From positions 1 through 64,000 of the forward strand of contig NZ_SZXJ01000083.1 of NCBI RefSeq assembly GCF_005281345.1: a DNA stretch of 64,000 bases, written 5' to 3'. This document shows positions 39,944 to 48,411 of the stretch, one piece after another (positions within the stretch are counted from its first letter, which is position 1; the number at the start of each line of letters is the position of its first letter). Source of the stretch: Citrobacter sp. wls619 (GTDB taxonomy: Bacteria; Pseudomonadota; Gammaproteobacteria; Enterobacterales; Enterobacteriaceae). Position numbers and translations under genes: made by a program. The notes below the pieces were generated by a model. It saw only the letters and a program-made list of their open reading frames with translations. It ran no database searches and was not told the origin of the DNA.

Positions 39944-42061
39944 ATGAAACTATCTATAGTGGAAAACGGCAAGCAACGAGAAAACTCCGTCGATTTCTCC
40001 CGCTTTGCCAAAGAACTGAAAAAGAACGCCTGGAAAATCGCGCTGGCCGGCATTATTGCCGGGGTTGTGGCGTATCCCTTGATCAGCATGATGTCATCAA
40101 AATATGTCTCGACGGCGACGGTGCTGATTAAGGCACAAGCCGATAACGTTTCGCCGTTTCCCCAAGTGGATGGTTTTGATTCAACGCGGAGTGGTTACTA
40201 CGAAACGCAATATGCGCTGATGCAGTCGCGCATTATCCTCGAGCAGGCGGTCCGCGATCTGAAGCTGGATGAAAACCCGGATTTTACCGGGGTGAAGCCC
40301 GGCTCTGGCAGTGAAGATCAGCAACTGAGGGTTGATCAGGCGCTGAAAACATTGTCGAAAGACCTGAAGGTCATCGGTATCCGTACCACCAATCTGGCCT
40401 CTATTTCTTACGAGTCTTCTTCGCCTCAACTTTCCGCTGAGATAGCCAATGGCGTCGCTCAGGCTTTTATCAACTACACGGTAGAACAAAAGCGTCTGAA
40501 AGCAGAGCAGGCTCGCAATCTCAACTTTGAAAAAATGGAAGAGATTCAGCAATCGATAGCGAAACAAAAAGAGGAAATGGATAGCTACCTGAAAAACTCT
40601 GGGCTGCTGACCTTCCGCGGTATTGATGGCTTTGAAACAGAGCAGTTAAGCATTGTGACCAACCGTCTTGCCGATGCGACCCAACGCCGTGTCGCCGCGG
40701 AGTCTGTTTACAATGAAGTCAATAGCCGAGGGAAATCTTCAGGCGATATTATTTCGCTGCCATCAGTTTCTGACCATGCTCAGATTCAGGATTTACGCAT
40801 TGCGCTGATCCAGGCGCAGCGCACGTTGTCGGAACTGCGCAAAGTGTATGGGCCTAAAAGTGCCAATATTTTAAAAGCAGAAGCCGATGTGCAATCAATC
40901 CAAAATCAAACGGGTCGGGTACTGGGTGAGCTAAAACTTGGCTTACGTCAGCAGTATTTGGCCGCGCTGGCCGACGAAAAGAATTACCAGCAGCAGGTTG
41001 CTGAGCAAAAAGAGATCTTCCAGAAGATGGCATCAAAACGGGATGCCTATAACAGCCAAAAATTGGCGTTAGATAAAATGGAAGATCTGTATAAGACGCT
41101 GTATCAGCGGACTCAGGAATTGTCGCTGTCCGGGGTTAATGCGGATGCGGTGCTATATGATCCAGCCGTTCCTCCGTTAAAGCCGTCTAAGCCGAATAAA
41201 TCGCTGCTGCTCGTGATGGTGGTGATGCTGGTTGTGGTATTCAGCATCATGTATTTCATCGTCAAAGCGGCAATGGATAATTCAATCAGCACCCTGAGCC
41301 GTCTGAAGAAACGTCTCAATGTCGAGCCATTGGGCGAAATTCGTCGATTTACTGGTACTTCGGGACGCGCACAGGTGCGGGATATGATACTGAAGAACCC
41401 GCTGAATGCCGATATCATCCACGGTATTCGTACCCGAATTATGCTGGATAATCGGCCGCTACAGACGATCGCTATTGCTTCGGCGGAGCAGGGTGAAGGG
41501 CGTTCCCTGTTGGCGAATCTGTTGGCCAGCTCATTCAGCTTCGATCAGAAAACGTTGCTTATTGATGCTGATTTCTTCAATACCAACGGCCTGTCTTCTG
41601 AACTGGCATCGGCGACGTCTGCGGGTGTGGCGGAGCTGTTGCGGGGTGAGGCTCCGCTAGAAAAAGCACGGATTAAGATCGCTGAAAATCTTGATTTTAT
41701 CCCCCACGGTAAGACGACCATTTCCTCGTTACTGATGCTGTCGTCAGAGCATGTTGAACCCGTGATGTGCGAACTGAAGTCGCAGTATCAACGCATTATT
41801 ATTGACGTTGCGGCGGTGAATCAAAGTCAGGATATCCAACTGATCAAACGAGCCGTTGATGGGGTTATCTTTATCGTGAAAGCCGGGACCGGTTCTGCGG
41901 AGAATATCGCCAGCGCACTGGATAAGATTGAGGATAATCAGGGCGTGGTGATTGGCGCGGTGTTGAATGCGGTCGAGGAAAAAAACCTTGAAACGCAGGA
42001 AGGGTTGCGCTCATTGAACTTCAATACTGACCAACTGATGACTACGCCAGGTCGTGTATGA
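39944..42061 (+). CDS. Wzc/VpsO-like polysaccharide co-polymerase with degenerate kinase
   Basis: 705 residues. Two membrane segments (about residues 31-50 and 422-445) flank a Wzz domain and long periplasmic coiled coil. The cytoplasmic tail corresponds to a BY-kinase, but its motifs have decayed: Walker A reads SAEQGEGRS, with Arg520 in place of the ATP-binding Lys; Walker A' reads LLIDADFFN with no Arg; Walker B IIIDVAAVN lacks the usual PP. There is no C-terminal Tyr cluster. It likely sets chain length without phosphorylation. Stop overlaps the next start (ATGA). Confidence 0.9.
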   Translation: MKLSIVENGKQRENSVDFSRFAKELKKNAWKIALAGIIAGVVAYPLISMMSSKYVSTATVLIKAQADNVSPFPQVDGFDSTRSGYYETQYALMQSRIILEQAVRDLKLDENPDFTGVKPGSGSEDQQLRVDQALKTLSKDLKVIGIRTTNLASISYESSSPQLSAEIANGVAQAFINYTVEQKRLKAEQARNLNFEKMEEIQQSIAKQKEEMDSYLKNSGLLTFRGIDGFETEQLSIVTNRLADATQRRVAAESVYNEVNSRGKSSGDIISLPSVSDHAQIQDLRIALIQAQRTLSELRKVYGPKSANILKAEADVQSIQNQTGRVLGELKLGLRQQYLAALADEKNYQQQVAEQKEIFQKMASKRDAYNSQKLALDKMEDLYKTLYQRTQELSLSGVNADAVLYDPAVPPLKPSKPNKSLLLVMVVMLVVVFSIMYFIVKAAMDNSISTLSRLKKRLNVEPLGEIRRFTGTSGRAQVRDMILKNPLNADIIHGIRTRIMLDNRPLQTIAIASAEQGEGRSLLANLLASSFSFDQKTLLIDADFFNTNGLSSELASATSAGVAELLRGEAPLEKARIKIAENLDFIPHGKTTISSLLMLSSEHVEPVMCELKSQYQRIIIDVAAVNQSQDIQLIKRAVDGVIFIVKAGTGSAENIASALDKIEDNQGVVIGAVLNAVEEKNLETQEGLRSLNFNTDQLMTTPGRV

Positions 42062-43269
42062 GTTTACTGAAGAGCGCTTCTACGATAGCCAGTTCATCAG
42101 TTGTTTCGCAGCTGATTGGTGCGCTGTCTATCTGGTTGATCTCACATAAGTACGATATGGCAGAGGTTGGGCTGTATGCGCTCAACTACAGTATCGCGGT
42201 GGTGGGGGCACAGGTGTGTACCTTTGCCTCCCAGCTGTTGATTCCCAAACAGCAGGATGACGAGCTGGCGCAAAATGTGGTGTTCTGTTTACTGCAAAGC
42301 GCGCTCATTGCCTTACCGTATGCCGTCCTGACCGCGTGGTTGTTTCACCAGAACATACTGTTTCTCTATTTGCTGACGCTTTCAACGGCGTGGGCGTTAA
42401 TATCGGAAAACTTATCGCTGCGGACAGCCAACTTTTATTTTCTGATCTTTCAGCGTATTTCTGTCTCTGTGGTGGTGGTGCTCTCGGTACTGCTCACGCA
42501 CCAGGTACAGACATTTTACTGGTCCTGGGCCTGCGCCATGATAGTGCTGACCACCAGCTGTATTTTACATTCGTTTGATATTCGCTCGGTGACGTCGCAG
42601 CATTTGCGTCCGGCAAGTAATTTGCGATTTTTTAAACAGAATATTCATCATATCACTAAAGTCGGTAGTGCTGAGGTGCTGGCAATGGCGAGCAGTAACT
42701 TGCCTATTATGCTGATTAACTTCTGGTTTTCGGCGCTGACGGCGGGGTATTTTTCCGTTGTAAGCCGGTTCTGTCTGGCACCGGTAGTGATTATCGGCAA
42801 CGCGGTACGCAATACCATTTTTTCTAAATGGTCCATCGACTTCAGAAATAACACCTTCAATTATCAGGAGTATACGAAGGTGCGTATGCTGCTGTTAGTG
42901 CTGGGGGTTGTCTGTACCTTAGGCGTCTTTATTTTCTATCCTATTGTGATGCGGCTGGGTTTTAGCGAAGACTGGATTAACTCCATTGAGACGTCGCGCT
43001 ACATGCTGCCCTATTTGTTCCCGGCGCTGGCGATAAGTCCTTTAACGGTGATTGAGCTTATTTTTGGCTCGCACCGCTATTTTCTGCGTATCCAACTTGA
43101 ACAGTTGGCGATTGTGCTACTGGCGTTTGTGGTCGTTCCCTATTTTTACCCTGATTACGCGGCATCAGTAATATTGTTCTCTTCACTGACATTTATTCGC
43201 TATGCGTTCATTTACCTGAAAATGAACAAGCGGGCCAATCTCCTGAAACACAAGCCGGTGACGCCATGA
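42058..43269 (+). CDS. Wzx-like lipid-linked repeat-unit flippase
   Basis: 403 residues, about 12 hydrophobic segments, MATE/polysaccharide-transport superfamily by general look (LLKSASTIASSSVVSQLIGALSIWLISH split at the N-terminus). By position and topology it flips the undecaprenyl-linked unit. Couples to the genes on both sides through ATGA overlaps. Family members are very divergent, so this is by topology plus context. Confidence 0.78.
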   Translation: MSLLKSASTIASSSVVSQLIGALSIWLISHKYDMAEVGLYALNYSIAVVGAQVCTFASQLLIPKQQDDELAQNVVFCLLQSALIALPYAVLTAWLFHQNILFLYLLTLSTAWALISENLSLRTANFYFLIFQRISVSVVVVLSVLLTHQVQTFYWSWACAMIVLTTSCILHSFDIRSVTSQHLRPASNLRFFKQNIHHITKVGSAEVLAMASSNLPIMLINFWFSALTAGYFSVVSRFCLAPVVIIGNAVRNTIFSKWSIDFRNNTFNYQEYTKVRMLLLVLGVVCTLGVFIFYPIVMRLGFSEDWINSIETSRYMLPYLFPALAISPLTVIELIFGSHRYFLRIQLEQLAIVLLAFVVVPYFYPDYAASVILFSSLTFIRYAFIYLKMNKRANLLKHKPVTP

Positions 43270-44651
43270 CACTGAATACCGGAAATTATTTACAGGTCTA
43301 CACCTTTATAACGCTGATCCTGTGTGGTCTGGTGCAGTATTTCACCGGCATGCAATCCGTGTTGTGGATCCCGTTTTTCCTGACATTACTGATGGTGGGA
43401 TTACTGGTGATGCAGACGCGAGACGGGGCGTTGCGTCTGGATGCACAGGAAACCATTATCCTTGCGCTGTATTTTTCCTTTCTGGTGCTGGCGGGAACAT
43501 CGACCCTGATTCAGGGCGGGGTCACCGTGGCAATTGTGGCCTTCAAAAATGAAATCGCGTTATCGCTGGTGATGGTTTGTTTGCTGTTGGGTTTTTGCCG
43601 TGAATCGCAGATATATCGGGCGACACGCTATCTGTACTGGGTGTTCTATGCGCAAATCCCGGTGATGATTTATCAGGTTTTGCTGGTTGTTCCTCAGCGT
43701 GTGGCTGTGCGCGGGGAAGATGAAAAATGGGACTCCGTGGTAGGCACATTCGGCGGAGACCCGATGGGTGGCGGCAATACGGCGGCGATGGGGTTATTTT
43801 GCCTGTTAATTATGTTGCTGAAACTCTCTGAATATAAGCACGGGCTTACGACGTTTAAATCCGCAGCGCTGCATATCATCCTTGGAATAGGGTTATGCAT
43901 CATTGGTGAGGTCAAGTTTGTCATCCTGCTGTCACCGATATTTCTGGCATGGGTGTGGATATCGCCGAGCTATGTTAAAGATGTCAGTAAGGTAAACCTG
44001 AAGACGTTATTCGTCATTGTGGCAGGAATGCTGGTGCTCATCGGCCTGTCGATTATGATACTGGCCTGGTACTACTCTTCCGCTTTTGGCAGCGATCCGA
44101 CGAAAGGCTCATTAAGCATTTTTATTGATTCATTGAGCTATATCTTTGATCCGAACTACATCATGTCGACCGGAGAGTTGGGGCGTTTCACAACGTTTCT
44201 GTTCTGGTTAAAAAATAACGATCTTTGGGGACTGTCGGGCACATTATTTGGCTATGGGCTTAATGCTACAAACAGTGGTAGTACGGTCTCCCCTGGGTTT
44301 TTGAACATTATCTATAACCTGATTTTAGACTCGACTGCTCTGAGTATGCTGCTGTGGGAAGTTGGCATTATTGGCACGCTGCTGTTTATTGGCTTGTTTA
44401 TTTATATTCTGAAAGTATGCCAGCCAAAACCAGTATTGATGCTGGAACAGTTGGATAAACAGGATCTGCAGTTACTGAGCTTTGCGCCAGCGTTTAACGC
44501 TTTCGCTATCAGTTGTTTAATCAGTTTACCTTACAGCCAGATATTGATGATTACGCCGATGTTACAGTTCCTGTTCTATTTATCGCTGGGGGCGAGCTTA
44601 GTGATTCGTCGAACCGTACTGCGCAGTGCAGGGGGATGGTATGGACAATAA
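43266..44651 (+). CDS. Wzy-like polysaccharide polymerase
   Basis: 461 residues, about 11-12 hydrophobic segments with a larger periplasmic loop near residues 270-340, the O-antigen polymerase/ligase type. By context it joins repeat units. Overlaps wzx by 4 bases and the next transferase by 11 bases. Confidence 0.75.
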   Translation: MTLNTGNYLQVYTFITLILCGLVQYFTGMQSVLWIPFFLTLLMVGLLVMQTRDGALRLDAQETIILALYFSFLVLAGTSTLIQGGVTVAIVAFKNEIALSLVMVCLLLGFCRESQIYRATRYLYWVFYAQIPVMIYQVLLVVPQRVAVRGEDEKWDSVVGTFGGDPMGGGNTAAMGLFCLLIMLLKLSEYKHGLTTFKSAALHIILGIGLCIIGEVKFVILLSPIFLAWVWISPSYVKDVSKVNLKTLFVIVAGMLVLIGLSIMILAWYYSSAFGSDPTKGSLSIFIDSLSYIFDPNYIMSTGELGRFTTFLFWLKNNDLWGLSGTLFGYGLNATNSGSTVSPGFLNIIYNLILDSTALSMLLWEVGIIGTLLFIGLFIYILKVCQPKPVLMLEQLDKQDLQLLSFAPAFNAFAISCLISLPYSQILMITPMLQFLFYLSLGASLVIRRTVLRSAGGWYGQ

Positions 44652-45630
44652 ACCATTTATTTCAGTGAGTATTAAGACACTCAACGAATCTAAAGGTATT
44701 GAGAAAACGATCGACAGCATTCGGCGTCAGTTGGTCGGGTACCCGCATAAAATTATTGTGGCTGACAGTTTGTCGACAGATAACACCCAGCAGTTGGCTG
44801 CCAATAAGGGCGTCACGGTAGTGTCACTCACCGATCCAGGCGATCGCTGTTGTGGGGTGGGCCATCAGTTGGGCTATCTATACAGCGAAGGGGAATATTT
44901 ATTACTGATGGATGGAGATATGGAGCTGGAAGAGGGCTTCATTGACCAGGCTGTCGCCTTTTTGCAGGCGGAACCGGACTATGCCGGGGTGGCCGGTACC
45001 GTCGAAATGGATGATGCCGTTAACTATGAATTTAAGTCTCGTAAGCAGCGGATCAATAAAATCTATCCTCTTGGCGATAGCGATCATCTGGGGGGCGGTG
45101 GACTGTATCGTCGGTCGGCAATTGAAAAAATTGGTTATCTGACCAACCGTAATTTGCACGCGTATGAAGAGGCTGAGCTGGGTCTGCGTTTAATCGAAGC
45201 GGGCTATAAACTGCGGCGTCTGGATATTCCTTACTTCAGCCATACCTCACATACGCTGCCGACGTTTAAGATGCTGGCGCGCCGCTGGTCCAGCGGTTAT
45301 TACCAGGCTCCGGGTGAGCTTTTGCGTTGTAGTTGGGGGAAACCCTGGTTTTCCCAGTCATTCAACATCGTGAAGAATGAGGCGGTATTTGCGCTCTACC
45401 TTATTCTCTTATTTGTTGCGCTGCTCACCTTTAATATCAACGTGTTTGCCGTTGCGCTTCTCCCATTACTGGCATTTGCCTTGTTGAAGATTGTGCAAAA
45501 TCGCTCGTTAACAGATGGGCTGCAAAGCGTTATTAATTTAATCGTACGCTCAGCGGGGCTGATCAAAGGTATTTTTTACCCGGTACGCGATCCGCTGACT
45601 CCGCCCAACAGTAAAATCATTCATGAATAA
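44641..45630 (+). CDS. Family-2 glycosyltransferase
   Basis: 329 residues from the ATG at 44641 (MDNKPFISVSIKTLNES). GT-A fold with DSLSTDNTQQLA, the DGDMELEEGF metal-binding DxD-like stretch, and GGGGLYRRSAI and EEAELGLRLIEAGYKL as acceptor/catalytic region. C-terminal membrane helices at about 245-290. Adds one sugar to the lipid-linked unit. Sugar unknown. Confidence 0.88.
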   Translation: MDNKPFISVSIKTLNESKGIEKTIDSIRRQLVGYPHKIIVADSLSTDNTQQLAANKGVTVVSLTDPGDRCCGVGHQLGYLYSEGEYLLLMDGDMELEEGFIDQAVAFLQAEPDYAGVAGTVEMDDAVNYEFKSRKQRINKIYPLGDSDHLGGGGLYRRSAIEKIGYLTNRNLHAYEEAELGLRLIEAGYKLRRLDIPYFSHTSHTLPTFKMLARRWSSGYYQAPGELLRCSWGKPWFSQSFNIVKNEAVFALYLILLFVALLTFNINVFAVALLPLLAFALLKIVQNRSLTDGLQSVINLIVRSAGLIKGIFYPVRDPLTPPNSKIIHE

Positions 45631-45644
45631 CCGGGGCAGGCGCC

Positions 45645-46856
45645 ATGAAAGTATTATTAGTTAACAAGTTTTTTTTCATCAAAGGCGGCGCGGAAACGGT
45701 TTATTTTCAAGAACGCGACATGCTGAAACAGGCTGGTGTCCAGGTCATTGATTTTTCCATGCAGCATGAGAAAAATTTCCCCTCTGATTATGCGGATTAT
45801 TTCGTCAGCAATGTCGATTACCATCAAGAGAGTAATCTGTTGGGGGGTATCAAAACCGCGGTTAACTTTATTCATAACACCCAGGCCTGCAAAAAAATGC
45901 TGGCGCTTTTACAAAAAGAACGCCCCGATATCGTTCACTTTCATAATATTTACCATCAGTTGACGCCGGCGTTAATTAAAGTGGCGCGTAATTTTGGCTG
46001 TAAAACGGTGCTGACGGCGCACGACTATAAGATTGTCTGTCCTGCATACTCCATGTTACGTGATGGGAAGGTGTGTGATGCCTGTATCACCGGTACCGTT
46101 TTCAACGCCTTCCGCTATCGCTGTCAGGAAGGCTCTGCCTCGAAAAGTTTGCTGCTCTCGTTAGAAGCGACCTGGCAATACATTGCCCAAAATTATCAGG
46201 CTCTGGATGTGATTGTTTCACCCAGCGTCTTTTTACGCGGCGTGTTACTCCGAACGTTGCCGAAATCGCGAATCGATGTGATCGTCAATGGTGTTGATGA
46301 TAGCCAGCCCCTCGATGAGGTCGTCGATGACGGTTATATACTGTACTTCGGCCGCCTGAGCCGTGAAAAGGGGGTGGCAACGTTGCTGGCCGCTCATCAG
46401 AAAATGCGTAACCCGGCTCCGCTGAAAATAGTGGGGCACGGTCCGTTGCATGACGAGTTAGTGGCGAAATACCCGGAAGCTGAGTTTTTAGGTTATGTAC
46501 AACAAGGGGATGCCCTCAATACGCTCATTAAGCATGCCCGCGTGGTTATCCTCCCCTCTGAATGTTATGAAAACTGCTCAATGGCGGTGCTGGAGGCGAT
46601 GTCTTTCGCGAAACCGGTGATCGGGTCGCGCATTGGTGGGATCCCCGAACAAATACGTGACGGTATTGAAGGGCTTTTATTTGAGCCGGGTAATGCGCAG
46701 GAACTGGCGAAGGCGATGGATACTCTGGTTGATGACCCGGATAAAGCACGCGTCATGGGCTTACGGGGTCGCGCGCGCCTGAGTGAAAAATATGCGCTTA
46801 GCAAACATATGGATACCTTACAGGCGCTATATAAAGAACTTCTGAGCAGGCCATAG
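45645..46856 (+). CDS. Family-4 glycosyltransferase A
   Basis: 403 residues, GT-B fold. N-terminal part opens KVLLVNKFFFIKGGAETVYF; the C-terminal donor domain has YFGRLSREKGVATLLAA and the E-x7-E region PSECYENCSMAVLEAMSFAKPVIGS (split over it), typical for retaining GT4. Second transferase in the operon. Confidence 0.9.
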   Translation: MKVLLVNKFFFIKGGAETVYFQERDMLKQAGVQVIDFSMQHEKNFPSDYADYFVSNVDYHQESNLLGGIKTAVNFIHNTQACKKMLALLQKERPDIVHFHNIYHQLTPALIKVARNFGCKTVLTAHDYKIVCPAYSMLRDGKVCDACITGTVFNAFRYRCQEGSASKSLLLSLEATWQYIAQNYQALDVIVSPSVFLRGVLLRTLPKSRIDVIVNGVDDSQPLDEVVDDGYILYFGRLSREKGVATLLAAHQKMRNPAPLKIVGHGPLHDELVAKYPEAEFLGYVQQGDALNTLIKHARVVILPSECYENCSMAVLEAMSFAKPVIGSRIGGIPEQIRDGIEGLLFEPGNAQELAKAMDTLVDDPDKARVMGLRGRARLSEKYALSKHMDTLQALYKELLSRP

Positions 46857-46857
46857 A

Positions 46858-47970
46858 ATGAGTAAAAAAATAACGGTTTTTGGTACCCGTGGTATTCCGG
46901 ATGTATTGGGCGGTGTGGAAACCCACTGCCAGAATCTTTATCCGGCGATTAAACAACAGTTTGACGTTGATATTTGTGTTATCGCCCGCTCGCCGTATGT
47001 TAGCTACAAACGATCTTCTTATAAGAAAGTTGAGACCTATGCACTGTGGGCACCCAAAAAACGGTCACTGGAAGCGATTGTGCATTCTGTTTTAGCGGCG
47101 TTTAGAACCTGTGTCGACGGTTCTGATATTGTGCATGTCCACGCTATAGGGCCGGGTTTGGTGATCCCATTATTACGCGTGTTAGGCAAGAAGGTGGTTT
47201 TTACCCACCACGGGCCTGATTACGATCGTCAAAAATGGGGATTTGTCGCCAAAAAAATATTGCTGCTGGGTGAACGCTGGGCGGTGAGATATGCCAATGA
47301 GGTGATAGTGATTTCTGAGGTCATTAACCAACTGATTCAGAAAAAACATGCTCGCTATGATGCGCATTTGATTTTCAACGGCGTCAATAAGCCCCGTCCG
47401 TTGTCAGAGCAAACCCTTCATGCCACGCTTTCCCGCTTTGGGCTCGAGGCGAAAAACTATTTCGTGGTGGTCGGACGGTTTGTGGAGGAAAAGGGGATGC
47501 ATGATGCCATCTCCGCGTACAAACAAAGTGGTTTGCAACAGCCGCTAGTGCTCATTGGTGATGCCGATCACCCAACGGAATACAGTATTCGGCTCAAGCA
47601 ACTTGCCGCTGATACCCCTGGCGTGGTGATGACCGGATTTTTAAGGGGAGATGAACTTCAGGCGGTGTTTTCGCAGGCCAGGCTGTTCGTTATGCCTTCC
47701 TACCATGAAGGGCTACCGATTGCGCTTCTGGAGGCGATGTCGTATTCCCTCCCGGCGGTGGTGAGCGATATTCCCGCAAATTTGGAAGTGCAGTTGCCGT
47801 CTGAGGCCTATTTTCGGGTCGGCTCATTGTCCAGTCTTGCTGAGAAATTAACCGCCTGGGCCAGCGCAAATAGCGTGGACTATCGTGTCTATTTGCAAAA
47901 TTACGACTGGCAGGAAATTGCCAGAAAAACAGTCAATGTCTATCACTCAATTGATAAAGATGTAGGTTAA
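46858..47970 (+). CDS. Family-4 glycosyltransferase B
   Basis: 370 residues, GT-B fold with a start ITVFGTRGIPDVLGGVETHC characteristic of rhamnosyl/hexosyl transferases with a DUF1972-type N-terminus, followed by FVVVGRFVEEKGMHDAI and MPSYHEGLPIALLEAMSY. It starts 1 base after the previous gene. Third transferase in the operon. Confidence 0.9.
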   Translation: MSKKITVFGTRGIPDVLGGVETHCQNLYPAIKQQFDVDICVIARSPYVSYKRSSYKKVETYALWAPKKRSLEAIVHSVLAAFRTCVDGSDIVHVHAIGPGLVIPLLRVLGKKVVFTHHGPDYDRQKWGFVAKKILLLGERWAVRYANEVIVISEVINQLIQKKHARYDAHLIFNGVNKPRPLSEQTLHATLSRFGLEAKNYFVVVGRFVEEKGMHDAISAYKQSGLQQPLVLIGDADHPTEYSIRLKQLAADTPGVVMTGFLRGDELQAVFSQARLFVMPSYHEGLPIALLEAMSYSLPAVVSDIPANLEVQLPSEAYFRVGSLSSLAEKLTAWASANSVDYRVYLQNYDWQEIARKTVNVYHSIDKDVG

Positions 47971-47972
47971 TT

Positions 47973-48380
47973 TTGACCAGTCCTCAGAATCGCCCCCCCG
48001 TCATCGAACGATTTTATGCGCAACTTGATGAGCATATTTCGGAGGGACTGACTCCGGAACAAAAAGACGGGATCGAGAAAGCGATCGTCGCCAGCACTCT
48101 GGCATCAAGACATCGAATCGATATCCGCAGAAGTTTTCCATTTTTCGGTAAACGCTTTTATCTGGTTTTTTTATTCGGCAGAGACTTACGTCAGCGGCAT
48201 CGTCAGGAGTCGACCTTATCGACCATGCTGCTCACTTTTTTGCTGCTGCTAGGCACGTTGTTTGTCACCTGCTGCGTATTACTGACGCTATATATGATCA
48301 AATCCGCATTGGGTATTGATGTGTTCCAACATTTTCACGTGGGTATTTGGGACTGGTGGTTAAGCCTGAAAGACCGCTAG
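47973..48380 (+). CDS. Small membrane protein of unknown function in the exopolysaccharide operon
   Basis: 135 residues beginning with a TTG at 47973, two bases past the previous stop. A soluble N-terminus (about 80 residues, rich in charged residues) is followed by a single strong membrane segment at about 84-112 (LLTFLLLLGTLFVTCCVLLTLY) and a short Trp-rich tail (GIWDWWLSLKDR). No domain recognised. Its fixed place in the operon suggests a role in assembly or regulation of the export machine. Confidence 0.7.
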   Translation: MTSPQNRPPVIERFYAQLDEHISEGLTPEQKDGIEKAIVASTLASRHRIDIRRSFPFFGKRFYLVFLFGRDLRQRHRQESTLSTMLLTFLLLLGTLFVTCCVLLTLYMIKSALGIDVFQHFHVGIWDWWLSLKDR

Positions 48381-48411
48381 TGTTAACAAACCTGTGGAGG
48401 GCGTCACTGCG

